Source: JADGGV01 sp035715725 (GTDB lineage: Bacteria; Gemmatimonadota; Gemmatimonadetes; Longimicrobiales; RSA9). From it: DNA of 64,000 nt. Location of the stretch: NCBI GenBank assembly GCA_035715725.1, contig DASTKT010000216.1:24719-88718 (forward strand), read 5' to 3'. The translations under genes and the position numbers were made by a program. This document shows, one piece after another, positions 44,251-52,722 of this stretch; position 1 is the first letter of the stretch; every line of letters begins with the position of its first letter. The notes beneath the pieces are model-generated. The model did no database searches. It was given only the letters and a program-made list of their open reading frames with translations, and was not told the origin of the DNA.

Positions 44251-45579
44251 TCAGCGGCGCAGGTGCTGCAGGAACCACTCCCGCGCCAGCCGCGAAACCT
44301 CGTCCAGCGTGCCCGGCTCCTCGAACAGGTGGGTGGCGCCGGGCACGATGACCAGCTCCTTCTCGCACTGCATCCGCGCCAGCGCCTCCTGGTTCAGCGC
44401 GATGACCGGGTAGTCGAGCCCGCCCACGATGAGCAGCGTCGGCGCGCGCACCCGCGGCAGCGCATCCCCGGCCAGGTCCGGCCGCCCGCCCCGCGACACG
44501 ATCGCGCCCACGCGCTCGGGGCGCGCGGCCGCCGCCACGAGCGCCGCCGCGGCGCCGGTGCTGGCGCCGAACAGGCCGCGCGGCAGCTCCCGCGTCGTCG
44601 GCTCCTCGGCGAGCCAATCGATCGCACCGACGAGCCGCTCGGCGAGCAGCGGGATGTCGAAGCGCAGGTGCGCGGTGTGGATGTCGATGGCCTCCTCGTC
44701 CGCCGTCAGCAGGTCGAGCAGCAGCGTGCCGAGTCCGGCATCCTGCAGCTCCGCCGCGACGTGGCGGTTGCGCGGCGAGTGGCGGCTGCTCCCGCTGCCG
44801 TGGGCGAACAGCACGACCCCGTGCGCGTTCGGCGGCACGACCAGGTCGCCCTCGAGCCGCACGCCGGCGGCGTCGATCGTGACGCTCCGCTCCGCCGCCG
44901 GCGCGCTCGCGCCCGTGCCGGCGCCGGTCACCGCCGGGGTCGCGGCCTCCGCCAGCAGCCGGCGCACCTCCTCGTCGCTCGTCTGCTCGAAGTTGCGGTA
45001 CGCGAAGCCGACGGCGTAGAACGGGTCCGGCGTCTCGAGGCAGACGGCCTCGTCCACCTCGCGGCGCAGCTCCTCGCACGTCTCGCGCGCCGCCACCGGG
45101 ACGGCCACGATGATGCGGGCAGGGCCCCGCTGCCGCACCGCCTCCACCGCGGCACGCATCGAGGAGCCGGTGGCCAGCCCGTCGTCGACCAGGATGACGG
45201 TGCGCCCCTTCAGGTCGGTGGGCGGCCGGTGCCCGCGGTACGCCTCCTCGCGCCGCGACAGCTCGCGCCGCTCCTCCTCGGCGACCTGGTCGATCGCCTC
45301 GCGCGGGATCCCCAGCGCGTGGATCACCGGGTAGTTGAGGACGACCGTGCCGCCCGAGGCCAGTGCCCCCATGGCCAGCTCCGGCTGGCCGGGCGCGCCC
45401 AGCTTGCGGACGAGGAACACGTCGAGTGGAGCGTTGAGCTCGCGCGCGACCTCGTAGCCGACCGGCACGCCGCCGCGCGGCAGCGCGAGGACCACGACAT
45501 CGGGCCGGTTCGCGTAGCGTCGGAGCCGCTCCGCGAGCTTCCTGCCGGCCTCGGCGCGGTCTTCAAAACCCGCCTGCAT
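44251..45579 (-). CDS. Phosphoribosyltransferase fused to alpha/beta hydrolase
   Basis: 442 residues. The first 210 are a type I phosphoribosyltransferase: VLALPRGGVPVGYEVA near 29-45 and the PRPP loop VDDGLATGSS at 131-140. The last 200 are a dienelactone-hydrolase-like domain with GASTG (Ser340), LDYP (Asp389) and ATHLFE (His417). The fusion occurs in several phyla and in Mycobacterium-like genomes as separate neighbours; the substrate is unknown. GGAGGGT precedes the ATG. The divergent CDP-alcohol transferase starts about 200 bases away, so they may share a promoter region. Confidence 0.85.
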   Translation of the reverse strand: MQAGFEDRAEAGRKLAERLRRYANRPDVVVLALPRGGVPVGYEVARELNAPLDVFLVRKLGAPGQPELAMGALASGGTVVLNYPVIHALGIPREAIDQVAEEERRELSRREEAYRGHRPPTDLKGRTVILVDDGLATGSSMRAAVEAVRQRGPARIIVAVPVAARETCEELRREVDEAVCLETPDPFYAVGFAYRNFEQTSDEEVRRLLAEAATPAVTGAGTGASAPAAERSVTIDAAGVRLEGDLVVPPNAHGVVLFAHGSGSSRHSPRNRHVAAELQDAGLGTLLLDLLTADEEAIDIHTAHLRFDIPLLAERLVGAIDWLAEEPTTRELPRGLFGASTGAAAALVAAAARPERVGAIVSRGGRPDLAGDALPRVRAPTLLIVGGLDYPVIALNQEALARMQCEKELVIVPGATHLFEEPGTLDEVSRLAREWFLQHLRR

Positions 45580-45775
45580 AGTACCCTCCGGGCGTGTGGC
45601 GGCGAGCGTCGCAAGAAGCGCTCCGACCGGGCGCGGCGCGGGCGGGCTCCTCGGCGCGGCGACCGGGTACCCACGTGTCACCGGAGACGGGGTCCGCGCG
45701 TTCCGGTCTTGGAGGGCGCGGCGCCGCCCCCGCTGTCCCATCCGTGCGCGCCTCGACCGGAGTCGGAGTCTCGAA

Positions 45776-46357
45776 ATGTCCCGGAAGCTCGGGCGCCTGG
45801 CCGATCGCCTCACGGTCCTGCGCCTCGTCATGATCCCCGCGCTCTGGTCGCTCGCGCTGCTGCGCCAGACGCTGCCGCTCGGCATCGGCATGGCCGTCGC
45901 CGGCTCGACCGACGTGCTCGACGGCATGGTCGCGCGCCGCTCCGGCACGACGACGCGCTTCGGCAGCCAGCTCGACTCGATCGCCGACGTGCTGCTCATG
46001 GGCTCGACCGTCGCCTGGCTCGCGCTGCTGCGCCACGACTTCTTCCGCGAGCACCTCCCCTCGCTCGGGCTCTGGCTCCTCACCGCGGCGGCCGCGTTCG
46101 CCACCGGCTGGATCAAGTTCCGCCGCGTCGGCGACCTGCACCTGTACTCGACGAAGGTCGCCACCTTCATGGGCAACACGTTCTCGATCCTGCTCATCGT
46201 CTTCGGCGATGCGCCGGAGGCGGTCTGGAACGTCGTCATCGGCGCGGCGATCCTCGCCTCCGGCGAGCTGCTGCTCGTGCAGCTCGTGCGGCGCGACGTG
46301 GACGAGCACGTCGGCTCGATCTTCCTGCCGCTGCGGCGTCCGGCCGGCGTGCCCTGA
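45776..46357 (+). CDS. CDP-alcohol phosphatidyltransferase
   Basis: 193 residues with the full family motif D-x2-DG-x2-AR-x8-G-x3-D-x3-D, visible from STDVLDGMVARR through GSQLDSIAD. Five to six hydrophobic segments cover the rest. It should join an alcohol headgroup (inositol, glycerol-phosphate or similar) to CDP-diacylglycerol. The headgroup cannot be told from the sequence. The start at 45776 has no strong ribosome-binding site. Confidence 0.88.
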   Translation: MSRKLGRLADRLTVLRLVMIPALWSLALLRQTLPLGIGMAVAGSTDVLDGMVARRSGTTTRFGSQLDSIADVLLMGSTVAWLALLRHDFFREHLPSLGLWLLTAAAAFATGWIKFRRVGDLHLYSTKVATFMGNTFSILLIVFGDAPEAVWNVVIGAAILASGELLLVQLVRRDVDEHVGSIFLPLRRPAGVP

Positions 46358-46379
46358 GCGCCGCCCGCGCGGAGCCCCG

Positions 46380-46413
46380 CGCGCCCCGGACCGCGGCGTC
46401 GGTCCGGGGCGCG
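46380..46413 (+). terminator. Terminator hairpin after CDP-alcohol transferase gene
   Basis: Perfect 14-base arms CGCGCCCCGGACCG (46380-46393) and CGGTCCGGGGCGCG (46400-46413) with a 6-base loop, 22 bases past the stop. TTGC follows, so the U tract is weak. Confidence 0.65.
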
Positions 46414-46666
46414 TTGCATCCGGGGGCCGCATCGCGGGGCGCTCCGCACCGGGAGGTGGTCCGCCACACGGCGGTCCCGCATCACGGACCATTCCGCATC
46501 CCGGCGCGCTCCGCGCCCGCCGGGCGCCCCGATCCGGCGGCGGGCACACGGGTTGCGCCCCACCGCATCGATGCGGTGGGGCGTCGCCGCGCGCGGCCAG
46601 CGCCGCGCCGCCCCGATCCCCGGCGCACGCCGGGCGAGCCGGCCGCCTCGGAGCGGAGGGTATGGC
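46414..46666. other. Upstream region of the PRC-barrel gene
   Basis: Part of a 309-base gap between genes. Apart from the terminator and the palindrome listed separately, I see short GCATC/CGC words repeated (GCATCGCGG, GCATCACGG, GCATCCCGG) at about 46430-46505, spaced roughly 60 bases, then 16 bases, apart. Confidence 0.4.
46556..46583. promoter_or_regulatory. Perfect 28-base palindrome before PRC-barrel gene
   Basis: CGCCCCACCGCATCGATGCG followed by GTGGGGCG is its own reverse complement over all 28 bases, centred on ATCGAT, 84 bases before the PRC-barrel start. It could be a binding site for a dimeric regulator or a cruciform. No sharp -10 is near. Confidence 0.5.
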
Positions 46667-47137
46667 ATGGACGAGAGCCCGCGGATCGTCCCGCTGGACG
46701 AGCTGCCGGACTTCCGGGTGGCCGAGGGCCAGTCGGACGTGGCGGGCTGGACGGTGATCGCCGCCGACGGCGAGCGGGTCGGCAAGGTCGTCCGGATGCT
46801 GGTGGACGTCTCGGCCCGGAAGGTCCGCTACCTGGACGTCGCGCTCCACCCCGGCGCGCTCCCGATGGGCGCCGAGAAGCCGCACGAGCATCGCGTGCTG
46901 ATCCCGATCGGCTACGCGCGCCTGAACCGCCGCGAGCGGTGGGTCGTGGTCGAGGGGCTGCGCGGCGACGACGTCGCCAACCTCCCGCCGTTCGAGCTCA
47001 CGCGCGTCAGCCGCGAGTACGAGATCGAGCTCCGCCGCTGGCTGGACGAGGACTTCGTGGTCGAGCCCGTGCTCGAGGACGGGTTCTACGACCACGGCAT
47101 GTTCAACGACCACACGCTCCGTCACCGCGGCGACTGA
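46667..47137 (+). CDS. PRC-barrel domain protein
   Basis: 156 residues. VAGWTVIAADGERVGKVVRMLVD without its last three residues is the PRC-barrel core (about 25-110), also seen in photosynthetic reaction centre H subunits and RimM. The C-terminal 45 residues are acidic and aromatic. It probably binds another protein. GGAGGG precedes the ATG; another ATG five bases upstream is out of frame. Confidence 0.8.
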   Translation: MDESPRIVPLDELPDFRVAEGQSDVAGWTVIAADGERVGKVVRMLVDVSARKVRYLDVALHPGALPMGAEKPHEHRVLIPIGYARLNRRERWVVVEGLRGDDVANLPPFELTRVSREYEIELRRWLDEDFVVEPVLEDGFYDHGMFNDHTLRHRGD

Positions 47138-47242
47138 GCCCGGCCCGTCCTTCTTGCAGAACCCGTCCGGCCCGTGGCACGTTGCGGCGCGCGGGCCGCC
47201 ACGCCGCCGCCCGCGAGATCCCCCCATCCCTGGAGGTCCGGT

Positions 47243-48241
47243 ATGACGCTCCTGTTGCGCGCCGCCGCCGGATTCGCCCCCTTCGCGCTGCTCCTCGCCC
47301 CGCAGGTGCGGGAGTACGTGCTCCCGCGACCCGGCGCCTTCCCGCACGACCCCGCGGTCGGCGCCGACGGCATCGTCTGGTACACCGACCAGAAGAACAG
47401 CTACATCGGCCGCCTCGACCCCGAGTCCGGCCAGGTCACGGACTTCGCGACGCCCACGCCGAAATCTGGACCGCACGGCATCACCGTGGCGCCGGACGGC
47501 CAGGTCTGGTACACCGGCAATGCCGCGGGCCGCCTCGGCCGCCTCGACCCGAAGACCGACAAGATCACCGAGTACGTGCTCCCCGCCGAGGCGAGGGACC
47601 CGCACACCCTGATCGTGCACCGCGGCAAGGTCTGGTTCACCGTGCAGCAGTCGAACCTGTACGGCAGCCTGGATCCGAGGACCGGCGCGGCGAAGGTGTA
47701 CCGGGTGAAGACGCCGCGGGCGCTCCCCTACGGCATGGTGCCGGCGCCGGACGGCTCGATCTGGGTCGCGCTGTTCGGGACGAACAAGCTCGGCCGCGTC
47801 GACCCGGCCACCGGCGCGATGAAGGAGTATCCGCTCCCGGACGCCGGTTCGCGGCCGCGCCGCCTCGTGGTCGATCCCCGTGGCAACGTCTGGTTCACCG
47901 ACTTCGCCCGGGCACGGCTCGGCATGCTCGATCCGGCCACCGGCGCGGTGAAGGAGCACGCGGCGCCGCACGAGCACTCGGGGCCGTACGGCATCGCGAT
48001 CGGGACCGACGGCCGCATCTGGTTCGACGAGGCGGCCACCGGCACGATGGTCGCCTTCGACCCGGCCACGGAGAAGATGGAGACGGTGTCGATCCCGACC
48101 TCCGGCGCCATCGTCCGGCACATGGTCGTCGACGCGAAGCGGGGAAGGATCTGGCTCGCGCTGAGCGGGACGGGGCGGATCGGCCGGATCGACGTGCCGG
48201 CGGCGCGGGCGGCGGAGGCGGGCGCGGCGCACCGGCCGTGA
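47243..48241 (+). CDS. Secreted beta-propeller protein (virginiamycin-B-lyase-like)
   Basis: 332 residues with a short signal peptide (about 1-19). Six to seven repeats contain a motif such as DGQVWYTGNAAGRLGRLDPKT, with VWFTxxxxxxLGxLDPxTG in each blade. Propellers of this type include streptogramin lyase, but most family members without the catalytic His pair are of unknown function, so I give no resistance call. GGAGG precedes the ATG. Confidence 0.82.
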   Translation: MTLLLRAAAGFAPFALLLAPQVREYVLPRPGAFPHDPAVGADGIVWYTDQKNSYIGRLDPESGQVTDFATPTPKSGPHGITVAPDGQVWYTGNAAGRLGRLDPKTDKITEYVLPAEARDPHTLIVHRGKVWFTVQQSNLYGSLDPRTGAAKVYRVKTPRALPYGMVPAPDGSIWVALFGTNKLGRVDPATGAMKEYPLPDAGSRPRRLVVDPRGNVWFTDFARARLGMLDPATGAVKEHAAPHEHSGPYGIAIGTDGRIWFDEAATGTMVAFDPATEKMETVSIPTSGAIVRHMVVDAKRGRIWLALSGTGRIGRIDVPAARAAEAGAAHRP

Positions 48242-48272
48242 CGCTCGGCTGACTCCGTTCCCGCCTCCGCGC

Positions 48273-48340
48273 CCGCCTCCGCCTCCGGGCCGTTCCTCGG
48301 CATCGCGGCACGGCTGGCGAACGGCCGGAGGCGGAGGCGG
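48273..48340 (+). terminator. First hairpin between convergent genes
   Basis: Arms 48273-48295 and 48319-48340 (CCGCCTCCGCCTCC versus GGAGGCGGAGGCGG) pair with a single bulged base over about 22 bases. It lies 32 bases past the propeller stop and has no U tract. Confidence 0.5.
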
Positions 48341-48362
48341 AACTTCGGACACCCCGTAACGA

Positions 48363-48408
48363 CGAGCCCCCGCCGGCGGAATCGACCGCCGGCGGGGGCT
48401 CGCGTTTT
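48363..48408 (+). terminator. Strong intrinsic terminator
   Basis: Perfect 17-base arms (CGAGCCCCCGCCGGCGG at 48363-48379, its complement at 48386-48402), 6-base loop AATCGA, then CGTTTT on the plus strand. It ends transcription of the propeller gene and, by symmetry, may stop the metal-efflux operon that converges on it. Confidence 0.88.
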
Positions 48409-48436
48409 CGCCGGATACTGCGATCCGCGACGTCGC

Positions 48437-51400
48437 TCAGACCTTCAGCCGGTCTCCCGGCCGCGCCACCAGCGCGTACAGCACCGGCATCAGGATGATG
48501 CTGATGAACAGCCGCGACACGAGCCCGCCGACGATGACCAGCGCGAACGGCCGCTGCGAGTCGGAGCCGACGCCCGTCGACAGCGCCGCCGGCAGCAGCC
48601 CGAGCGCCGCGACGAGCGCGGTCATCATGATCGGCCGGAGGCGGAGCAGCGCCGCCTCCCGCGTCGCCTCGGCGATGTCGAAGCCGCCCTTGCGCAGCTC
48701 GTTCGCGTACGAGATGTAGACCACCGCGGTCTGCACCGAGACGCCGAAGAGGGCGAGGAAGCCGATGCCGGAGGAGACGGAGAACGGCGTGCGCGTCACC
48801 AGCAGCGCCAGCAGCCCGCCGACCGGCGCCGAGAGGATCACGCCGAGCACCGTGATGAACGGGAACTTGAAGTTGCCGTAGAGCGCGAAGAGCAACAGGA
48901 AGATGACGAGCAGCGTGAGCGGCAGGATGAGCGCGAGCTGCCGGCGCGACGCCGTGTACTCCTGGTACTCGCCGCCCCAGACCACGCGGTAGCCCGGCTG
49001 CAGCCGGACCTTCTCGTCCACCGCCTTCTGCGCGTCGTGCACCGCGCTCGCCAGGTCGCGCCCCTCCACCGAGTACTGCACGCCGATGAAGCGGGAGTTG
49101 TCCTGGCGGTAGATGAACGATGCGCCGCTGCCGACCTGGATGTCGGCGAACTCGCGCAGCGGCACCTGCTCCCCGCCCGGCGTGGCGACGAGGATGTTGC
49201 CGATCTCCTGCGGGTTCTCGCGGAACTGCGGCGCGAGCCGGACGACGAGGTCGTAGAGCCGCTCGCCCTGCGCGACCTGCGTCGCCGCCGCGCCGCCGAC
49301 GGCCGCCTCGATCAGGCCGTTGATGTCGGCCACGTTCACGCCGTAGCGCGCGATCTTGTCCCGGTCGATCTGCACCGTGAGCGACGGCTGCCCGAGCTCC
49401 TGCACCACCGTGACATGGCGGATCCCGCGGATCCCCTCGAGCACGTGCTTGATGTCCTTGCCGCCCTTCTCCAGCACCGCCAGGTCCGGCCCGAACACCT
49501 TCACGTCCAGCGCGCTCTTCAGCCCGGTCTCCGCTTCGTCGACGGCGTCCTCCGCCGGCTGCGTGAAGTTGAACGTGATCCCGGGGAAGACCTGCAGCTT
49601 CCTGTTGATCGCCTCGATGAGCTGCGCCTTCGTCCGGTATTGCCCCTTCCACTCGTCGTACGGCTTCAGCCCGACGTAGAACTCGGCGTTGAAGAAGCCG
49701 GTCGGGTCCGTGCCGTCGTCCGGCCGGCCGTGCTCCGAGGCGACGACGGTGACCTCCGGGAACGAGCGCAGGATCTGCCGCACCTGCGGCACGATGCGCG
49801 ACGACTCGTCGAACGAGATCGTGTACGGCATCGTCGCCCGGACCCAGAGCGCGCCCTCGTCCAGCTTCGGCATGAACTCGGCGCCGATGACCGGCAGGAT
49901 CAGGAGCGACGCGCCGAAGACGGCCGTGAACAGCGCGACCGTCTTCCACGGGCGGGCCAGCCAGAAGTCGAGCCCCCGCTCGTAGCGGCGCTTGACCGCC
50001 TCGAAGATCCGGTTCGGCCGCTCGCGCACGCCGCGCCGCAGCACCCAGGCGCACAGCACCGGCAGCAGCGTGAGCGTGGCCAGCAGCGAGCCGATCAGCG
50101 CGAAGATCGTCGTGTCCGCCATCGGCTCGAAGAGCCGGCCGGACGGCCCCGACAGGACGTAGATCGGCAGGAACGCCGCCACGATGATCGCGATGGCGTA
50201 GAAGATCGGGCGGTCGACCTCCGCCGCCGCCGCGGCGATCACCTCGCGGATGCGGTAGCGCGTGCCGTGGCGCGCCGCGAGCTGGCGGTGGATGTTCTCC
50301 ACCATCACGACCGCGCCGTCCACGATGATGCCGAAGTCGATCGCGCCGATGGAGAGCAGGTTCGCCGGGATGTGGCGCAGGTCGAGGAAGATGAAGGCGA
50401 AGAGCAGCGAGAACGGGATCGTCGCCGCCACGATCAGCCCGGAGCGGACGTCGAACAGGAAGAAGATCAGCACCACGACGACGAGCAGGATCCCGCGCAG
50501 CAGGTTGTCCAGCACCGTCTTCTCCGTCAGGCGCACGAGCTCGCTGCGGTCGTAGAACGGGTGGATCTTCACGTCCTTCGGCAGGATCTTCTCGTTCAGC
50601 TCCTTCGTCTTGGCCTTCACGCCCTGCAGCACGGTCTGCGTCTGCTCGCCCTTGCGCAGCAGGATCACGCCCTCGACCGCGTCGTTGCGCTCGTTGTAGC
50701 CGAACTGCCCGAGCCGCGGCGCCGCCCCCACGACGACCTGGCCGACGTCCTTCACCAGGATCGGCGTGCCGTCGTGCACCGCCACGACCACGTTGCCGAT
50801 GTCCTCCAGCGTCTTCAGCCGGCCGAGCCCGCGCACGTAGAAGAACTGGCCCCCCTCCGAGTAGAAGCCGCCGCCCGCGTTGCCGTTGTTCGCGCCCAGC
50901 GCGTCGCCGACGTTCTGCACGGTGAGGCCGGAGCCCGCCAGCCGGCCCGGGTCGAGCAGCACCTGGTACTGCATCGTCTCGCCGCCGAGCCCCGACTCGT
51001 CGGCGACGCCGGGCACCGAGCGGTAGGCGCGCGAGATCACCCAGTCGTCGATGTTCTTCAGCTCCATCGGCGAGCGGTCCGGCGACTCGAGCACGTAGCG
51101 GTAGACGAGCCCCGACGGCGAGAACAGCGGGTCGATCTCCGGGTCCACGCCCTCCGGCAGCTCCGCCCCCGGCAGCCGCTCGAACGCCTGCTGCCGCGCG
51201 AAATAGTTGTCCGTGCCGTCCTCGAACGTCAGCCGGATGCTGGAGAGCCCGTACAGCGAGACGGAGCGCGTCACCTTCAGCCGCGGCAGGCCGTTCATCT
51301 CGACCTCGAGCGGCACCGTGATCAGGCGCTCGACCTCCTCCGCCGCGTGCCCCGGCCACTGCGTCGTGATCTCGACGAGCGGCGGCGAGAGGTCCGGGTA

Positions 51401-51592
51401 CGCATCCACCGGCAGCCGCGTCAGCGACCAGAGCCCGAGCCCGACCAGCAGCAGCGCCAGCATCCCGACGAGGAACCGCTGCTCGAGCGACGCGGTCACG
51501 ATCCGGTTCACCACCGAGCCGCGCTCCGCCGCGATCTGCGCCTCCTCCGCCGCCGCCAGCTCGGGCGGCGGCAACACCTCCTGCGGGCTCAC
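48437..51592 (-). CDS. Heavy-metal efflux RND pump (CzcA/CusA family)
   Basis: 1051 residues, a full RND length with 12 membrane helices. The hallmark in helix 4 is IDFGIIVDGAVVMVEN, which holds the proton-relay Asp and Glu of the divalent-cation (Co/Zn/Cd) branch. NYFARQQAFERL and GQPSLTVQIDRDKIARYGV without its last residues are in the periplasmic porter domain. It should pump metal ions to the outer-membrane channel. The GTG start lies in the stop of the adaptor gene (GTGA). A metal-specific assignment within the family (zinc, cobalt, copper) is not possible by eye. Confidence 0.9.
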   Translation of the reverse strand: MSPQEVLPPPELAAAEEAQIAAERGSVVNRIVTASLEQRFLVGMLALLLVGLGLWSLTRLPVDAYPDLSPPLVEITTQWPGHAAEEVERLITVPLEVEMNGLPRLKVTRSVSLYGLSSIRLTFEDGTDNYFARQQAFERLPGAELPEGVDPEIDPLFSPSGLVYRYVLESPDRSPMELKNIDDWVISRAYRSVPGVADESGLGGETMQYQVLLDPGRLAGSGLTVQNVGDALGANNGNAGGGFYSEGGQFFYVRGLGRLKTLEDIGNVVVAVHDGTPILVKDVGQVVVGAAPRLGQFGYNERNDAVEGVILLRKGEQTQTVLQGVKAKTKELNEKILPKDVKIHPFYDRSELVRLTEKTVLDNLLRGILLVVVVLIFFLFDVRSGLIVAATIPFSLLFAFIFLDLRHIPANLLSIGAIDFGIIVDGAVVMVENIHRQLAARHGTRYRIREVIAAAAAEVDRPIFYAIAIIVAAFLPIYVLSGPSGRLFEPMADTTIFALIGSLLATLTLLPVLCAWVLRRGVRERPNRIFEAVKRRYERGLDFWLARPWKTVALFTAVFGASLLILPVIGAEFMPKLDEGALWVRATMPYTISFDESSRIVPQVRQILRSFPEVTVVASEHGRPDDGTDPTGFFNAEFYVGLKPYDEWKGQYRTKAQLIEAINRKLQVFPGITFNFTQPAEDAVDEAETGLKSALDVKVFGPDLAVLEKGGKDIKHVLEGIRGIRHVTVVQELGQPSLTVQIDRDKIARYGVNVADINGLIEAAVGGAAATQVAQGERLYDLVVRLAPQFRENPQEIGNILVATPGGEQVPLREFADIQVGSGASFIYRQDNSRFIGVQYSVEGRDLASAVHDAQKAVDEKVRLQPGYRVVWGGEYQEYTASRRQLALILPLTLLVIFLLLFALYGNFKFPFITVLGVILSAPVGGLLALLVTRTPFSVSSGIGFLALFGVSVQTAVVYISYANELRKGGFDIAEATREAALLRLRPIMMTALVAALGLLPAALSTGVGSDSQRPFALVIVGGLVSRLFISIILMPVLYALVARPGDRLKV

Positions 51593-52722
51593 TGGCTCTG
51601 CGCGAACTGCAGGAACAGTCCGCCCTCCGACACGATGCGGTCCCCGGGCTCGAGCCCCGAGGTCACGGGATACCGGTCACCGACGCGCGAGCCCAGGCCG
51701 ATCGTCCGGCGCTCGTAGCGGCCGTCGCCCACCTCCACGAACACGAACGGCTGGTTGTCCTCGTCGCGCAGCACCGCGCCCACCGGCACGAGCAGCCCCT
51801 GCTCCTGCCGGCGCGAGCGGATCGCCACGTTCACGTACATGTCGCGCTTCAGCATCCGCGCCGGGTTCGGCGCGACGATGCGCACCGACGTCGCCTTCGT
51901 GTTCGGGTCCACCAGCGCGGCGACGTAGTCGATCCGCCCCGGAAACGCCGCGGCCGAGCCGGCGGCGGTGATCTCCACCGCGTCGCCCACCGCGATCCTC
52001 GGCAGGTCCGCCGGGAAGACGCTCGCCATGACCCACACCTTCGACAGGTCCGCGATCGTGAAGCACGGCGTCGAGCCCGCCTGCAGGAGCTGCCCCGGCG
52101 TGATCAGCCGCTCGACCAGCGTCCCCGAGATCGGCGCCCGGATCACGCCCTGCACCGGCTCGCCGGCGCCGTTCGCCGCGCTCGCCGCCGCCGGGTCCAC
52201 GCCGAGCGCGCGGAGCTGCTGCGCCGCGGCCTCGACGTCCGCGTCCGCCGCCAGCGCGTCCGTCTGCGCCTGCTCCAGCTCGCGCCGCGGGATCGCGTCG
52301 TTCTTGAAGAGCTGCTCGTCCAGCTCCGCGATGCGCTTCGCATTGCGCGCCGCCGCCACCGCCTTGCGGAAGCCGGCCACCGCGCTCGCGAAGTCCGGCG
52401 ACGACACGTACGCCAGCGGCTGGCCCCGCCGGACCTCCACGCCCGGCTCGACCAGGATGCGCGTCGCCGGGCCGGAGATCGGCGCCAGCACCTGCGTCGA
52501 CTGGTCGCCGTCGAACGCCACCGTCCCGGTCGTCTGGACCGTGGCGGCATACGGCGTCGACGCCAGCGTGAGCGAGTGGACCCGCGCCCGCTGCGCCGCC
52601 GGGAGCGTGATGTCGCCGGCGCTCGTCGTGGCCGGCGCGGCGTCGCTCTCCGCGGTCTTCGAGCAGCCGGCCAGCGCGAGCCCGGCCGCGAGCGCCCAGA
52701 GGGCGGCCGTCTTACCGGTCAT
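51589..52722 (-). CDS. RND periplasmic adaptor lipoprotein
   Basis: 377 residues. Lipobox LALAGC (Cys20) anchors it in the inner membrane. The order is lipoyl half-domain (about 75-105), helical hairpin (105-175), second lipoyl half (190-225, GVIRAPISGTLVERL), beta-barrel (225-300) and membrane-proximal domain. It links the pump to the TolC channel. Overlaps the TolC gene by 11 bases upstream and the pump by 4 bases downstream. Confidence 0.9.
   Translation of the reverse strand: MTGKTAALWALAAGLALAGCSKTAESDAAPATTSAGDITLPAAQRARVHSLTLASTPYAATVQTTGTVAFDGDQSTQVLAPISGPATRILVEPGVEVRRGQPLAYVSSPDFASAVAGFRKAVAAARNAKRIAELDEQLFKNDAIPRRELEQAQTDALAADADVEAAAQQLRALGVDPAAASAANGAGEPVQGVIRAPISGTLVERLITPGQLLQAGSTPCFTIADLSKVWVMASVFPADLPRIAVGDAVEITAAGSAAAFPGRIDYVAALVDPNTKATSVRIVAPNPARMLKRDMYVNVAIRSRRQEQGLLVPVGAVLRDEDNQPFVFVEVGDGRYERRTIGLGSRVGDRYPVTSGLEPGDRIVSEGGLFLQFAQSQ

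Noticed and set aside
47243..48241. Streptogramin resistance (vgb)
   Set aside because: Propeller repeats fit, but I could not place the catalytic His and Glu residues, and such homologues are common in soil bacteria without this function.
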